A DNA stretch of 64,000 nucleotides from an uncultured Collinsella sp. (GTDB lineage Bacteria; Actinomycetota; Coriobacteriia; Coriobacteriales; Coriobacteriaceae), in the NCBI GenBank assembly GCA_902490305.1, contig CABUDI010000002.1, forward strand, positions 62,001-126,000. Reading direction: 5' to 3'. The translations under genes were made by a program, and so were the position numbers. Below are positions 54,487-63,783 of this stretch, in pieces; positions within the stretch are counted from its first letter, which is position 1; every line of letters begins with the position of its first letter. The notes beneath the pieces are model-generated. The model did no database searches, was not told where the DNA came from, and worked only from the letters and a program-made list of their open reading frames with translations.

Positions 54487-57261
54487 GTGAGTCTCGGCAG
54501 CAAACTATCCAACGCGAAGGTCTCCTTTGCGATATTTAAGCGCGACATTAAGCGACTGCTTATGAACCCCGTCGCCTTGGTGGTTACCCTGGGCGTGTGC
54601 GTTATTCCCTCGCTGTATGCCTGGTACAACATCGTGGCAAACTGGGATCCGTACGGAAACACCCAGGGCATCAAGATTGCCATCGCCAACAACGATCAAG
54701 GCACCCAAAACAACCTGGTGGGCGAGCTCAACGCGGGCGACCAGGTCGTCGATCAGCTCAAGGAGAACGACCAACTGGGCTGGACCTTCGTTGATTCGGC
54801 GGCCGATGCCAAGGAGGGCGTCGAGAGCGGCGAGTACTACGCCGCCATCGTCATCCCCAAGAATTTCTCCGACAACCTCGTTTCGATGCTCGACGGCAAC
54901 TACCATCAGCCCAAGCTTACGTACTACGTTAATGAGAAGAAGAGCGCTATTGCGCCCAAGGTCACCGATACCGGTGCAAACACCATCGAGGAGCAGATCA
55001 ACTCGGAATTTGTCTCCACCGTGGGCGAGACCGTTGCCAGTATTGCCAAAGATGCCGGCATCGACCTTAAGGACAAGGCAACCCAGACTCAGGATTCGTT
55101 GGCAAGTTCGGTGTCCGAGGCATCCGATACCTTGGGCGAGGTGCGCGACTCGATTGGCGACATGAATGACGCCATCGATAAGACGAGTGGCGCTATCGCC
55201 TCGGCTGATGCGGCACTTGCCGGCCTGCAGGGTCAGGCGCCGTCACTGACGCAGGCGATCTCTCAGGGCAATGACCTGCTGGGCGAGGCCCGCACTACGG
55301 CGGGCAACTCTATCGCCTCGCTCTCCAAGGCGCTTTCGGAGGGCAGCCTTGCGCTCACCAAGACGTCGGCCTCCGCGAACGCTGCCATCGGCAAGCTGAC
55401 GGGCACGGTCACATCTACGACTATCCGTATCGACAACTCGCTCGAGTCTCTCCAAGCGACGATCGACCACAATAAGGCCGTTATCGGGCACTTGGAGATT
55501 CTCGCTAATGACACGTCGACAGGTTCCAAGGAAATTGACGCACACATTGTATCGACCATCGATTTTCTTCGAGAGCAGAATGAAAAGCTTCAGAGCATCA
55601 AGGACGGTCTGTCCGCGCAGTCGAGCGCCATGGCGAATGACGCCGCGGCTGTTTCGGGTGCCAGCGACGCTATCAATAACGCAATCCAGACCGGTGCGAC
55701 CAACTTTGGCCAGGCCCAAACGAACCTGGGCCAAAGCGCGCTGCCGAAGGCCTCAAGCGCGCTCGATTCCTTTGCTGCCGTCTCGGGTGATCTGACGGGA
55801 ATCGTATCGGGTCTTACGCCCACGATTGCGAGCGCGCGTGGCACGCTGGCCCAACTCAACGCTACGCTCGGTCAGGCCAAGACCACGCTGTCCCAGACCG
55901 ATGCCTCGCTTGCCAAGGTCCAGGACAAGCTTGCGACCGCCGCTAACGACATCGCGGCGCTGCAGACCTCCGAGTCCATGGGCGAGCTGGCTGATCTGAT
56001 GGGCGTCGATGTCAATGACGTTGCCGACTTTATGGCATCTCCGGTTGAGTTGACGTCCAAGTCGATCTATCCGGTCAAGAGCTTTGGTTCGGGCATCGCT
56101 CCCTTCTACACTAATCTGGCGCTTTGGGTGGGCGGTTACGTACTCATCGCCATCTACAAGCTCGAGGTCGATCGCGAGGGCATTGGCAGCTTTACGGCGC
56201 GCCAGGGCTACTTCGGCCGTTGGATGCTCCTGGTGATCCTGGGCGCGTTGCAGGCCATCATCGTTACGGTGGGTGATTTGGTCATTGGCGTACAGTGCGT
56301 CAACCCACTGCTGTTCGTGCTGGGTGGCATTGCCATCTCGTTTACGTACGTCAACATCATCTATGCGCTGTCCACTACGTTTAAGCATATCGGCAAGGCG
56401 ATTGGCGTCATTCTTGTCATCGTGCAGATCCCGGGTTCGTCGGGCATGTACCCCATCGAGATGATGCCCGGCTTCTTCCAATGGCTGCATCCGCTGCTGC
56501 CCTTTACCTACGGCATCAATCTGCTGCGCGAGACCGTCGGCGGCATGTACTCGTTCAACTACCTGTTCAACCTGTGCATCTTGGGCGTGTTCCTTGCCAT
56601 CGCACTCTTTATTGGCTTGCAGCTGCGTCCGCTTCTGCTCAACCTCAACCTGCTCTTTGATAAGCAGCTTTCCACGACGGGCCTCATGATCTGCGAGTCC
56701 AACGACCTGCCGCGCCAGCGCTATTCGCTGCGCACGGCCATGCGCGTCGTGCTCGATTCCGATTCGTACCGTCGCGAGGTGCTCGACCATGCCGTGGCGT
56801 TTGAGCATCGCTACCCGTACTACATCAAGGGCGGTTTTGCCGCTGTGGTGGGCGTTCAGGTCCTGCTCTTTGTCCTGTCGACGGTTCTCGATATCGACAA
56901 TAACGGCAAGATTATCCTGCTCGTTATCTGGATCATTTCGGTTATCGCCATCTGTGGCTGGCTCATCAACATCGAGTACATCCGTGCGAGCCTCAATACC
57001 CAGATGCGCATCTCGGCGCTTTCGGACGAGGACCTTCGCCGCGAGATGCGCGAGCATACGGCTGCCATCCCTGCCGCCCGTCGCATGTTTGGTCTCAACG
57101 CCAGCGAGCGGGGCACCAAGGACAGCGAACAGCCCACGAGCCGTCTGCCGCATATCGGTGCGCATCGTAAGGCTCAAGATGCCGACGGCGTTGACAACGT
57201 AAACGGAAACGACGGGGACACCACCCCGCTTGGCAAGCACTCTAAAGGAGGTGAGGCATAA
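54487..57261 (+). CDS. YhgE/Pip-type membrane protein 1
   Basis: About 924 residues. An N-terminal helix (about 22-42, NPVALVVTLGVCVIPSLYAWYN) with the YhgE segment WDPYGNTQGIKIAIANND, then a ~450-residue external region of Ser/Ala/Asp-rich heptads (coiled coil), and about six C-terminal helices (about 540-720) resembling ABC-2 permeases. A further ~150-residue part holds two more helices (about 785-840) and a polar tail. Family members have been proposed in phage infection, antimicrobial defence or type VII-like transport; no function is established here. Start uncertain: GTG 54487 after GGATGG, or ATG 54472. Confidence 0.85.
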   Translation: MSLGSKLSNAKVSFAIFKRDIKRLLMNPVALVVTLGVCVIPSLYAWYNIVANWDPYGNTQGIKIAIANNDQGTQNNLVGELNAGDQVVDQLKENDQLGWTFVDSAADAKEGVESGEYYAAIVIPKNFSDNLVSMLDGNYHQPKLTYYVNEKKSAIAPKVTDTGANTIEEQINSEFVSTVGETVASIAKDAGIDLKDKATQTQDSLASSVSEASDTLGEVRDSIGDMNDAIDKTSGAIASADAALAGLQGQAPSLTQAISQGNDLLGEARTTAGNSIASLSKALSEGSLALTKTSASANAAIGKLTGTVTSTTIRIDNSLESLQATIDHNKAVIGHLEILANDTSTGSKEIDAHIVSTIDFLREQNEKLQSIKDGLSAQSSAMANDAAAVSGASDAINNAIQTGATNFGQAQTNLGQSALPKASSALDSFAAVSGDLTGIVSGLTPTIASARGTLAQLNATLGQAKTTLSQTDASLAKVQDKLATAANDIAALQTSESMGELADLMGVDVNDVADFMASPVELTSKSIYPVKSFGSGIAPFYTNLALWVGGYVLIAIYKLEVDREGIGSFTARQGYFGRWMLLVILGALQAIIVTVGDLVIGVQCVNPLLFVLGGIAISFTYVNIIYALSTTFKHIGKAIGVILVIVQIPGSSGMYPIEMMPGFFQWLHPLLPFTYGINLLRETVGGMYSFNYLFNLCILGVFLAIALFIGLQLRPLLLNLNLLFDKQLSTTGLMICESNDLPRQRYSLRTAMRVVLDSDSYRREVLDHAVAFEHRYPYYIKGGFAAVVGVQVLLFVLSTVLDIDNNGKIILLVIWIISVIAICGWLINIEYIRASLNTQMRISALSDEDLRREMREHTAAIPAARRMFGLNASERGTKDSEQPTSRLPHIGAHRKAQDADGVDNVNGNDGDTTPLGKHSKGGEA

Positions 57262-59451
57262 ATGAAAAACATCCTGCACCTGTTTAAGCGCGATGTCCAA
57301 AACGTGTCTCGCTCCGTGATCGGCATGATTGTTGTGATGGGCCTCATTATCGTGCCGTGCCTGTACGCGTGGTTTAACATCGCCGGCAGCTGGGATCCCT
57401 ACGGCAATACCGGCAACCTTAAGATCGCCGTGGTCAACACCGATGAGGGCTACGAGAGTGATCTGATTCCCGTCGAGGTCAACGTGGGCGAAAACGTAAC
57501 CGCCACTCTGCGCGGCAACGAGAACTTCGACTGGGTCGTACTCAACGACCGCGATAAGGCGATTGAGGGCGTTAAGTCGGGCGCGTACTACGCTGCCGTC
57601 GTTATCCCTAAAACGTTTAGCGCCGACATGATGACGCTTTTCTCGACCGAGGTGAAGCACGCTGATATCGAGTTCTACGAGAACCAGAAGGCCAATGCCA
57701 TCGCGCAGATCGTGACCGAGAAAGGCTCGAGCGCCGTCCAGAGTCAGGTCAACGAGACCTTTACCAAGACCATTACGAGCATCGGTCTTAAAACCGTGTC
57801 CAGCCTGCTCGACTATATGAGCACCGACCAGGTGAGCAACTTTATCGCCAACCTGTCCTCGACGCTGGGCGATTCGGTCCAGGACCTGCAGGACATTCAG
57901 ACCAGCGCAACGTCGCTGGCGGGCGTTTTGAGCTCCACGTCCGATTCGCTGACGTCGGCGGGCGGTATGCTCAAGCAGACGGGCACCGTCGATGAGTCGA
58001 CGAAGCAGCTGATGGAGCACGCCAAGAGCGGCATCAATGATTCCAAGGAAGCGCTCAAGGCCGCCAACGATGCCGTTGACGCGGCGATTGACGGAAGCGC
58101 GGGCTCGTTCGACAACGTGTCCGCCGAGCTTGCGAAGGCATTCGATGCCGCGAATCCGCATGTTTACCTTACGGTGTCTCAGCTCAATGAAGCCGCAGCG
58201 GCGCTCAATACGCGTGCTGACGATATCGATGCGATGGCCGATCAGCTCCGCAACCTTGCCGACCAGGTGAAGGATGACAAGCTCAAAGACGGCCTCAAGT
58301 CCGCTGCGACGTCGCTGGGCAGAATTGCCGTGGAGTACCGCAACAATGCGAAGGACCTGACGGCGACCGCAAAGTCCCTTTCGGACAGCATGGCGGAGGC
58401 CAACAACTCGCGTGCCGAGGTCGACCAGGCCATCGCCGATGCCAAGGCGGGTATCTCGGGTGCCAAGTCCGACTACGATTCTACGTTCTCGGTTAAGGCC
58501 AAGGAGCTCAAGAAGACCATTTCGGGCGTTCTGGATTCCCTGAACGGTATCTCGGGTGACTTGGATAGCGCCGTGAGCGGTCTGACCGACGCCTCTGGTT
58601 CGCTCGCGAAGGGTCTCTCCAAGGCTGCAAAGCTTGTCAACAAGGCTTCCGATCAGCTGGGCGAGGCGTCGGACAAGATCAGTGCCTTTAAGGACGAGCT
58701 TGATAGCGCTCTGATCTCGGGTGACCTGGCCACGATCAAGACGATGATCGGCAACGACCCCGAGGGTCTGGCCGTGTCGCTTTCCGGTCCCGTCGCGCTC
58801 GACCGCAAGCCGGTCTATCCGATCCGCAACTACGGCTCGGCCATGGCGCCGTTCTATACGATTTTGTCGCTGTGGGTGGGCTCGATTGTTCTGGCGGCCA
58901 TGATGAAGGTCTCGGTTGACGATGAGCTTATCAACGAGCTCATTCCCGTGCGCCTGCACGAGATCTACCTGGGCCGTTATCTGTTCTTTGGCGGTCTGGC
59001 CTTGCTGCAGGCGACGCTCGTGTGCGCGGGCGACATTCTGTTCTTTGGCATCCAGTGCGACAACCCGTTGCAGTTTGTGCTGGCGGGCTGGGTCGCGAGT
59101 CTCGTGTTCTCCAATATCGTCTACACGCTTACGGTTTCGTTTGGCGATATCGGCAAGGCCCTCGCTGTCGTGCTGCTGGTCATGCAGGTCGGCGGTTCGG
59201 GCGGTACGTTCCCCATCGAGATGACCGGCCCCGTGTTCCAGGCGATCTATCCGTTCCTGCCGTTCACCCACGGCATCAACGCCATGCATGCCGCCATGGC
59301 CGGTGCGTATCATATGGAGTACTGGGTCGAGCTGGGCATTCTGGCGAGCTATCTGATTCCGTCGCTGGCCCTGGGCGTCGTCTTCCGCCGCCCGGTCATC
59401 AAAGCCAACGACTGGATCATCGAAAAGCTGGAATCAACCAAATTGATTTAA
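57262..59451 (+). CDS. YhgE/Pip-type membrane protein 2
   Basis: 729 residues. Same plan as its upstream neighbour: first helix (about 17-37) with CLYAWFNIAGSWDPYGNTGNLKIA family signature (given in part), an external coiled-coil region (about 130-500), and six C-terminal helices. It lacks the extra C-terminal part. The ATG directly follows the previous stop, with AAAGGAGGTGA in the preceding coding sequence, so the two are coupled and probably form a heteromer. The two proteins share layout but differ enough to be old paralogues. Confidence 0.87.
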   Translation: MKNILHLFKRDVQNVSRSVIGMIVVMGLIIVPCLYAWFNIAGSWDPYGNTGNLKIAVVNTDEGYESDLIPVEVNVGENVTATLRGNENFDWVVLNDRDKAIEGVKSGAYYAAVVIPKTFSADMMTLFSTEVKHADIEFYENQKANAIAQIVTEKGSSAVQSQVNETFTKTITSIGLKTVSSLLDYMSTDQVSNFIANLSSTLGDSVQDLQDIQTSATSLAGVLSSTSDSLTSAGGMLKQTGTVDESTKQLMEHAKSGINDSKEALKAANDAVDAAIDGSAGSFDNVSAELAKAFDAANPHVYLTVSQLNEAAAALNTRADDIDAMADQLRNLADQVKDDKLKDGLKSAATSLGRIAVEYRNNAKDLTATAKSLSDSMAEANNSRAEVDQAIADAKAGISGAKSDYDSTFSVKAKELKKTISGVLDSLNGISGDLDSAVSGLTDASGSLAKGLSKAAKLVNKASDQLGEASDKISAFKDELDSALISGDLATIKTMIGNDPEGLAVSLSGPVALDRKPVYPIRNYGSAMAPFYTILSLWVGSIVLAAMMKVSVDDELINELIPVRLHEIYLGRYLFFGGLALLQATLVCAGDILFFGIQCDNPLQFVLAGWVASLVFSNIVYTLTVSFGDIGKALAVVLLVMQVGGSGGTFPIEMTGPVFQAIYPFLPFTHGINAMHAAMAGAYHMEYWVELGILASYLIPSLALGVVFRRPVIKANDWIIEKLESTKLI

Positions 59452-59652
59452 TACAGCAACGTAAACGCCGCCGGAACATCGAGGTCTTCCAACCCGATGC
59501 TTTAGCGTAGTGAATTGCACGGGCTACTTGGTTGTTGCTACAGTAGCGGGGCGTACCGGGGGTCCGGTGCGCCCTGTTTTTATTTGACCATGAGGCGGCA
59601 CGCAGCCATACGCGTGCGGACACCACGCCCAGATTGAGTGCGAGGATGTTCC

Positions 59653-60636
59653 ATGGCCCAATACGCTGCCAACGAAATTGAAAACATGCCCGATAGCCCT
59701 GTAGCCCGTGAGGATTTGGGCGCGGGCGGTATTCCCCGGGGCGCCGGCGCTCGCTCGCCGCTGTTCTGGAAAGTTCTGCTATTTTCGGTGGCGGTCATCT
59801 GGGGCTACTCCTTTACCACTATGAAGGGCGCGCTCGACACCATTCCGGTGTTCGAGCTGGTCTACGTTCGCTTTCTCCCGGCATCACTGGTTATGTTTGC
59901 CATTTTCCATAAGCGCATCATCGCTCATTTCAATGCCCGCAATCTGATCGTCGGGCTTGGCATGGGCGCGCTCATGTGGGGTGCCTACGGTTTGCAGACG
60001 ATCGGTTTGGCACAGACCACGGCAGGCAAGAGCGCTTTTTTGACCGGCACGTATTGCATCCTTGTGCCGTTTGCAAGCTATGTCCTGAGCGGCGAAAAGC
60101 TTACCCGTTACAACTTGGGCGCCGCGTTGCTGTGCCTGGCGGGCATTGGCTTGGTTGCGCTCGATAGCGTCGAGTTCAATGCCGGCGATGCCATTACGCT
60201 GGGCGGCGCGGTCTTCTTTGCCATCCAGATGGCGGTGACCGCCAAGTACGGTCGCATGATGGACATCAACGTCATCACGTTTTGGATGTTTGTGGGCAAT
60301 GGCGTTTTGAGTTTAATCACGTCGCTGCTATTCGAGACTCAGGCGCCCCTCTCTGCATGGACGCCGGATTTTATCGGTGTAATGGTCTTTCTTTCGGTGG
60401 GTTGTACGTGTGTGGCCCTGCTCGTCCAAAACGTTGGATTGGCGCACGTCCCGGCCTCGACGGGCTCGCTGCTCCTTTCGATGGAGTCGCCCTCGGGTGT
60501 GCTGTTCTCGGTGCTGTTGATGGGGGAGGCGCTCACCTCGCGCCTGCTTTCCGGCTTCGCGCTCATCTTCCTGTCGATTATCTTGAGCGAGACGCATTTC
60601 GATTTCTTGCGCCGAAAATCACACCCGCAATTGTAA
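59653..60636 (+). CDS. EamA/DMT-family transporter
   Basis: 327 residues with ten hydrophobic helices arranged as two EamA repeats; first repeat begins SPLFWKVLLFSVAVIWGYSFTT (in part), with the family segment LVYVRFLPASLVM. A ~45-residue polar N-terminus precedes it. Members export or import metabolites such as amino acids or sugars; the substrate cannot be inferred. ATG 59653; a GTG 15 bases earlier is less likely. A terminator follows. Confidence 0.88.
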   Translation: MAQYAANEIENMPDSPVAREDLGAGGIPRGAGARSPLFWKVLLFSVAVIWGYSFTTMKGALDTIPVFELVYVRFLPASLVMFAIFHKRIIAHFNARNLIVGLGMGALMWGAYGLQTIGLAQTTAGKSAFLTGTYCILVPFASYVLSGEKLTRYNLGAALLCLAGIGLVALDSVEFNAGDAITLGGAVFFAIQMAVTAKYGRMMDINVITFWMFVGNGVLSLITSLLFETQAPLSAWTPDFIGVMVFLSVGCTCVALLVQNVGLAHVPASTGSLLLSMESPSGVLFSVLLMGEALTSRLLSGFALIFLSIILSETHFDFLRRKSHPQL

Positions 60637-60648
60637 ACAACTTGTTGC

Positions 60649-60674
60649 GCCGCCCTCCCAGGGCGGCATTTTTT
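60649..60674 (+). terminator. Terminator of the EamA gene
   Basis: GCCGCCC (60649-60655) and GGGCGGC (60661-60667) with a short loop, then ATTTTTTA. Confidence 0.9.
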
Positions 60675-60752
60675 ATGTCATGCCTTTACAGTTGTGCCTT
60701 GCACTTTACGCTATCAAAGTGCGTGCTGCAAAAACGTTACTGGAGGGCATCT

Positions 60753-62051
60753 ATGGCACCAGCTCTGTCCGATTTTCAACCGCAACCAGCGCCTCAGGCT
60801 ACCACGGCGGCGCAGACCGCTATCGGCGATGGCCTGGTCAAAGAAGCCCAGGCATTTGCCGATGAGCTCGCTGCGTGGCGACACGATCTACACCAGATAC
60901 CCGAGCTCGGTAACAATCTTCCGCAGACGTCTGCCTATATCCAGGCACGTCTGGACGAGATGGACATCCCCCATACCACGCTCGTCGACGGTTCCTGCGT
61001 CGTTGGCCTGATCGGTGCCGGTGCGGCCGCGGCCGCTCAGGGCAATGGCACGTGCAAGGACGAGCAGGCCGGAACGGTCGTCATGCTCCGAGGTGATATG
61101 GATGCCCTACCCGTTGTCGAGGAATCCGGCGAGCCCTTTGCATCCACCAATGGCTGCATGCATGCTTGCGGTCACGATATGCACGCGACGGCGCTGCTTG
61201 GTGCGGCGCGCCTGCTCAAGGCTCGCGAGGCCGAGCTTGTGGAGGCCAACGCCACGGTGAAATTGCTGTTCCAGCCGGGCGAGGAGACCTTTGAGGGAGC
61301 ACGCGCTGCCATCGCCGATGGCCTGCTGCAGAACCCGCGCCCTCAGGCGGCCTTTGCCATGCATGTCAACAGCCAGTCGCCGCTTGGCCTGGTGCTCTAC
61401 GGCAGCCCGGCGCTTTCGGGCGTGTACGGTTTTCGCATCACGCTTCAGGGCAAGGGCGGCCATGGCTCGAGCCCCGAGATCTGCATCGACCCTATCACGG
61501 CCGGCGTCCATGTGCACCTGGCGCTCCAAGAGCTTATCGCCCGCGAGGTGCCGGCGGCCAAGGAAGTCGCACTTACCGTTGGTAAGTTTGCTGGAGGCTT
61601 GGCGGCCAACGTCATCCCCGACACCTGCGTGCTCGAGGGAACGCTGCGCGGCTTTGATGTTGAGCTCATGGAGCACCTGAAGACCCGCATCGCGGAGGTC
61701 GTTAACGGCGTTGCCACAACATATCGTACGCCGGCGACCATCGAGACGCTTTCGGATGTTCCGCCGCTTGTACTCGACAGCGATATGACTCAGGCGTCGC
61801 TTGGCTACGTGGGCGCAGTGCTGCCCAAGGCGGCTTTCTTGCCGCTTTTCCATGCCATGGCGAGTGAGGACTTCGCGCTTATCTCGAGCGAGATTCCGAG
61901 TGCGTACTTTACCGTGGGCGCGGCCGTAGCCGACACGGACGAACACTTTGCCCAGCACCATCCCAAGGCACGTTTTAGCGATGCCGAGCTTCCCCTTGGC
62001 GCCGCGGCCTATGCCGCCGTCGCTTTGGGCTATATCGCCGACCACCGGTAG
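60753..62051 (+). CDS. M20D amidohydrolase / aminoacylase-like peptidase
   Basis: 432 residues. Metal-dependent hydrolase of N-acyl or N-carbamoyl amino acids or peptides. Motifs: RGDMDALPV, CMHACGHDMHAT (Cys139, His141), QPGEETFEGA (Glu177/178), AMHV and ASEDFALI. A lid/dimerisation domain (about 230-345) interrupts the catalytic domain as usual. The N-terminal ~45 residues (PQPAPQATTAAQ) are low complexity. ATG 60753 follows TGGAGGGC. The stop codon is part of a family A-like palindrome arm. The MFS gene follows 123 bp later and may transport a substrate or product. Confidence 0.92.
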   Translation: MAPALSDFQPQPAPQATTAAQTAIGDGLVKEAQAFADELAAWRHDLHQIPELGNNLPQTSAYIQARLDEMDIPHTTLVDGSCVVGLIGAGAAAAAQGNGTCKDEQAGTVVMLRGDMDALPVVEESGEPFASTNGCMHACGHDMHATALLGAARLLKAREAELVEANATVKLLFQPGEETFEGARAAIADGLLQNPRPQAAFAMHVNSQSPLGLVLYGSPALSGVYGFRITLQGKGGHGSSPEICIDPITAGVHVHLALQELIAREVPAAKEVALTVGKFAGGLAANVIPDTCVLEGTLRGFDVELMEHLKTRIAEVVNGVATTYRTPATIETLSDVPPLVLDSDMTQASLGYVGAVLPKAAFLPLFHAMASEDFALISSEIPSAYFTVGAAVADTDEHFAQHHPKARFSDAELPLGAAAYAAVALGYIADHR

Positions 62052-62134
62052 CACCCAACCTTGCCTTTCAAGTCTGCGGGCATGGCCATAAGGCCTATGT
62101 CCTTGTCTTTCAAGGCAATCTTGGGCACTACCGG
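62045..62134. repeat. Nested palindromic repeat, family A copy 3 (diverged)
   Basis: CCGGTAG (62045-62051, including the stop codon) pairs with CTACCGG (62128-62134). Inward, CCCAA and TTGCCTT blocks pair with TTGGG and AAGGCAA, interrupted by the TC/TC mismatches seen in the other copies. The centre GGCCATAAGGCC corresponds to GACCAGAAGGTC. Confidence 0.65.
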
Positions 62135-62174
62135 CGCCCGGCGCCGGCTATTCGTCTGTTAAATAAGGAGCAGT

Positions 62175-63479
62175 ATGTCCCAGCAACGTAAGTTCTTCCC
62201 CGGCTGGCTCGTGGTGACCTCCGGCTTCGTGATTATGGCCACGTGCTACACGATTTTCGTCAACTGCATGAGCCTGTTCCAGCCGCTCATCGTCAGCGAC
62301 CTCGGGATTACGCTTGCCCAGTACAACATCTCCAACGCTATCTCCACCGTGGTGAGCGTCGTGGGTTCGCTCGTTATCGGCCATGTTGCCGATAAGGTGA
62401 GTGGCCGCATATTGGGCTCGCTCACCGTTATCGCTACCTCGGCGGTGCTTGCCGGCATGAGCTTTGTCGGTGAGCTGTGGCAGGTCTACGTGCTCTTTGC
62501 CGTTTCGGGCTGCTTCGCTGTGGCCTCGACCCGCCTGCTCATTAGCCTGGTGACCGCCAACTGGTTTACCGCCAAGCGAGGCCTTGCCATCTCCATCGCA
62601 CTTTCGGGCTCGGGCTTTGGCGGCGCTATTCTCTCGCCGATCGTGAGCTCGCTTATCGTGAGTGTGGGCTGGCGCTCTGCGTTCCTGGTACTCGCTGCCG
62701 TCTGCATGGTGGCGGCACTGCCCATCACGGCCTATTCCTTCCGCACCAAGCCTTCCGATATCGGCCTTAAGCCGCTCGGCGAGAACCCGGGCGATCCGTC
62801 CGTCTCGACGGCTGGCGACAAGGACGAGCGCACGGCGCCCGAGGTTAGCGTCGGCTGGTCTCGTATCAAGAAGAGCCCGGCGTTTTGGCTGCTTGTCGTC
62901 GCCTTCCTCTTTATGGGTCTCGTTAACGGCGCCATCTTGCCCAACCAGGTCACCAACATGACGAGCGTTACCGTCAACGGCGCCAAGATCGTCACGGGCG
63001 GTCACGACCCCATGTGGGCGGGTACCGTGCTTTCGGCCTACATGGTCACGGTCGTTATCGCCAAGATTTCGCTTGGTGCGATCTACGATCGCTTTGGCCT
63101 GCGTTTCGGCAACATCCTTGGCTCCGTTGCGTGCATTATCGCCTGCGTGGCGCTGTGCTTCCCGACGACAGACCTTGGCCCCATCGTCGCCGCCGTGAGC
63201 TTTGGTATCGGAACGTGCATGGGCACCATCACGCCCACCATCGCCGCATCCAAGCAGTTTGGCATGGCTGACCTCGGCAAGGTCACGGGCACCATCACCT
63301 CGCTCGAGATGGTCGGTGGCACCGTAGGCGCCGTTGTCTCGGGCGTGCTGTTCGATGCCACGGGTTCCTTTGCGAGCACTTGGATCGTCTGTCTGGTGTG
63401 CTCTGTGGTCATGCTCGTATTTCTGCTGGCGTCCGAGCCCATCGCCGCCAAGCTGCGCGCAAGCGTGGCGGGGGAGTAG
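62175..63479 (+). CDS. OFA-type MFS transporter
   Basis: 434 residues, 12 predicted helices with a long central loop (about 195-235). N-terminal KFFPGWLVVTSGFVIMATCY, motif-A-like GHVADKVSGR between helices 2 and 3, and ISLGAIYDRFGLRFGN in the second half fit the oxalate/formate antiporter-like (OFA) MFS group. The true substrate is unknown and is probably a small organic acid. ATG 62175 follows AAGGAG. It may be transcribed with the M20D gene upstream. A cluster of palindromes follows. Confidence 0.88.
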   Translation: MSQQRKFFPGWLVVTSGFVIMATCYTIFVNCMSLFQPLIVSDLGITLAQYNISNAISTVVSVVGSLVIGHVADKVSGRILGSLTVIATSAVLAGMSFVGELWQVYVLFAVSGCFAVASTRLLISLVTANWFTAKRGLAISIALSGSGFGGAILSPIVSSLIVSVGWRSAFLVLAAVCMVAALPITAYSFRTKPSDIGLKPLGENPGDPSVSTAGDKDERTAPEVSVGWSRIKKSPAFWLLVVAFLFMGLVNGAILPNQVTNMTSVTVNGAKIVTGGHDPMWAGTVLSAYMVTVVIAKISLGAIYDRFGLRFGNILGSVACIIACVALCFPTTDLGPIVAAVSFGIGTCMGTITPTIAASKQFGMADLGKVTGTITSLEMVGGTVGAVVSGVLFDATGSFASTWIVCLVCSVVMLVFLLASEPIAAKLRASVAGE

Positions 63480-63519
63480 ACGCCCGTCGCTCTTTTCTGT
63501 TCGCCCCGTTCTGTCCGTG

Positions 63520-63721
63520 GCCGCCTTGGAAGCCGAATGGATGCTCGTACCATCATTCGGTTTCCAAGGCGGCTACGGGCCTACGAAATGATCCCTTTTC
63601 CTCCGTCCCCTTCGGACCACGTGATCCCTTGGGGATGGAGGAATAGGGATCACATACAGCGGCGGCGCGTCTGGCCGAACGAGTCCCCATACCCTCGTTC
63701 GGTCAGACGCGCCGCCGCTGT
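63520..63721. repeat. Three successive palindromes between the MFS gene and hisS
   Basis: The 304-bp gap holds: (1) GCCGCCTTGGAAGCCGAATG (63520-63539) / CATTCGGTTTCCAAGGCGGC (63554-63573), 20 bp with one G-T pair; (2) an imperfect stem with arms around 63588-63610 and 63631-63653, with GTGATCCC (63621-63628) also able to pair with GGGATCAC (63646-63653); (3) a 28-bp stem, 63656-63683 with 63694-63721, one G-T pair and a 10-base loop. Confidence 0.85.
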
Positions 63722-63735
63722 TTGTGTTTGTGCCG

Positions 63736-63741
63736 TATAAT
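63736..63741 (+). promoter_or_regulatory. -10 element of hisS
   Basis: Perfect TATAAT 42 bp before the hisS ATG. A good -35 is not evident because the region is the arm of a 28-bp hairpin. No T-box is present. Confidence 0.65.
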
Positions 63742-63783
63742 GACCGTTACCTATGACGCGATACAAAAGAAAGGTGTTTGCCC

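Noticed and set aside
55753..59313. Open frame of 1186 codons on the minus strand opposite the YhgE genes
   Set aside because: It mirrors the codon periodicity of the plus-strand genes, has no ribosome site and looks like low-complexity His/Arg/Val-rich sequence. It is a shadow of high-GC coding DNA.
63520..63721. CRISPR array
   Set aside because: The repeats here are inverted and differ from each other, with no regular spacers; no cas gene is present anywhere in the window.
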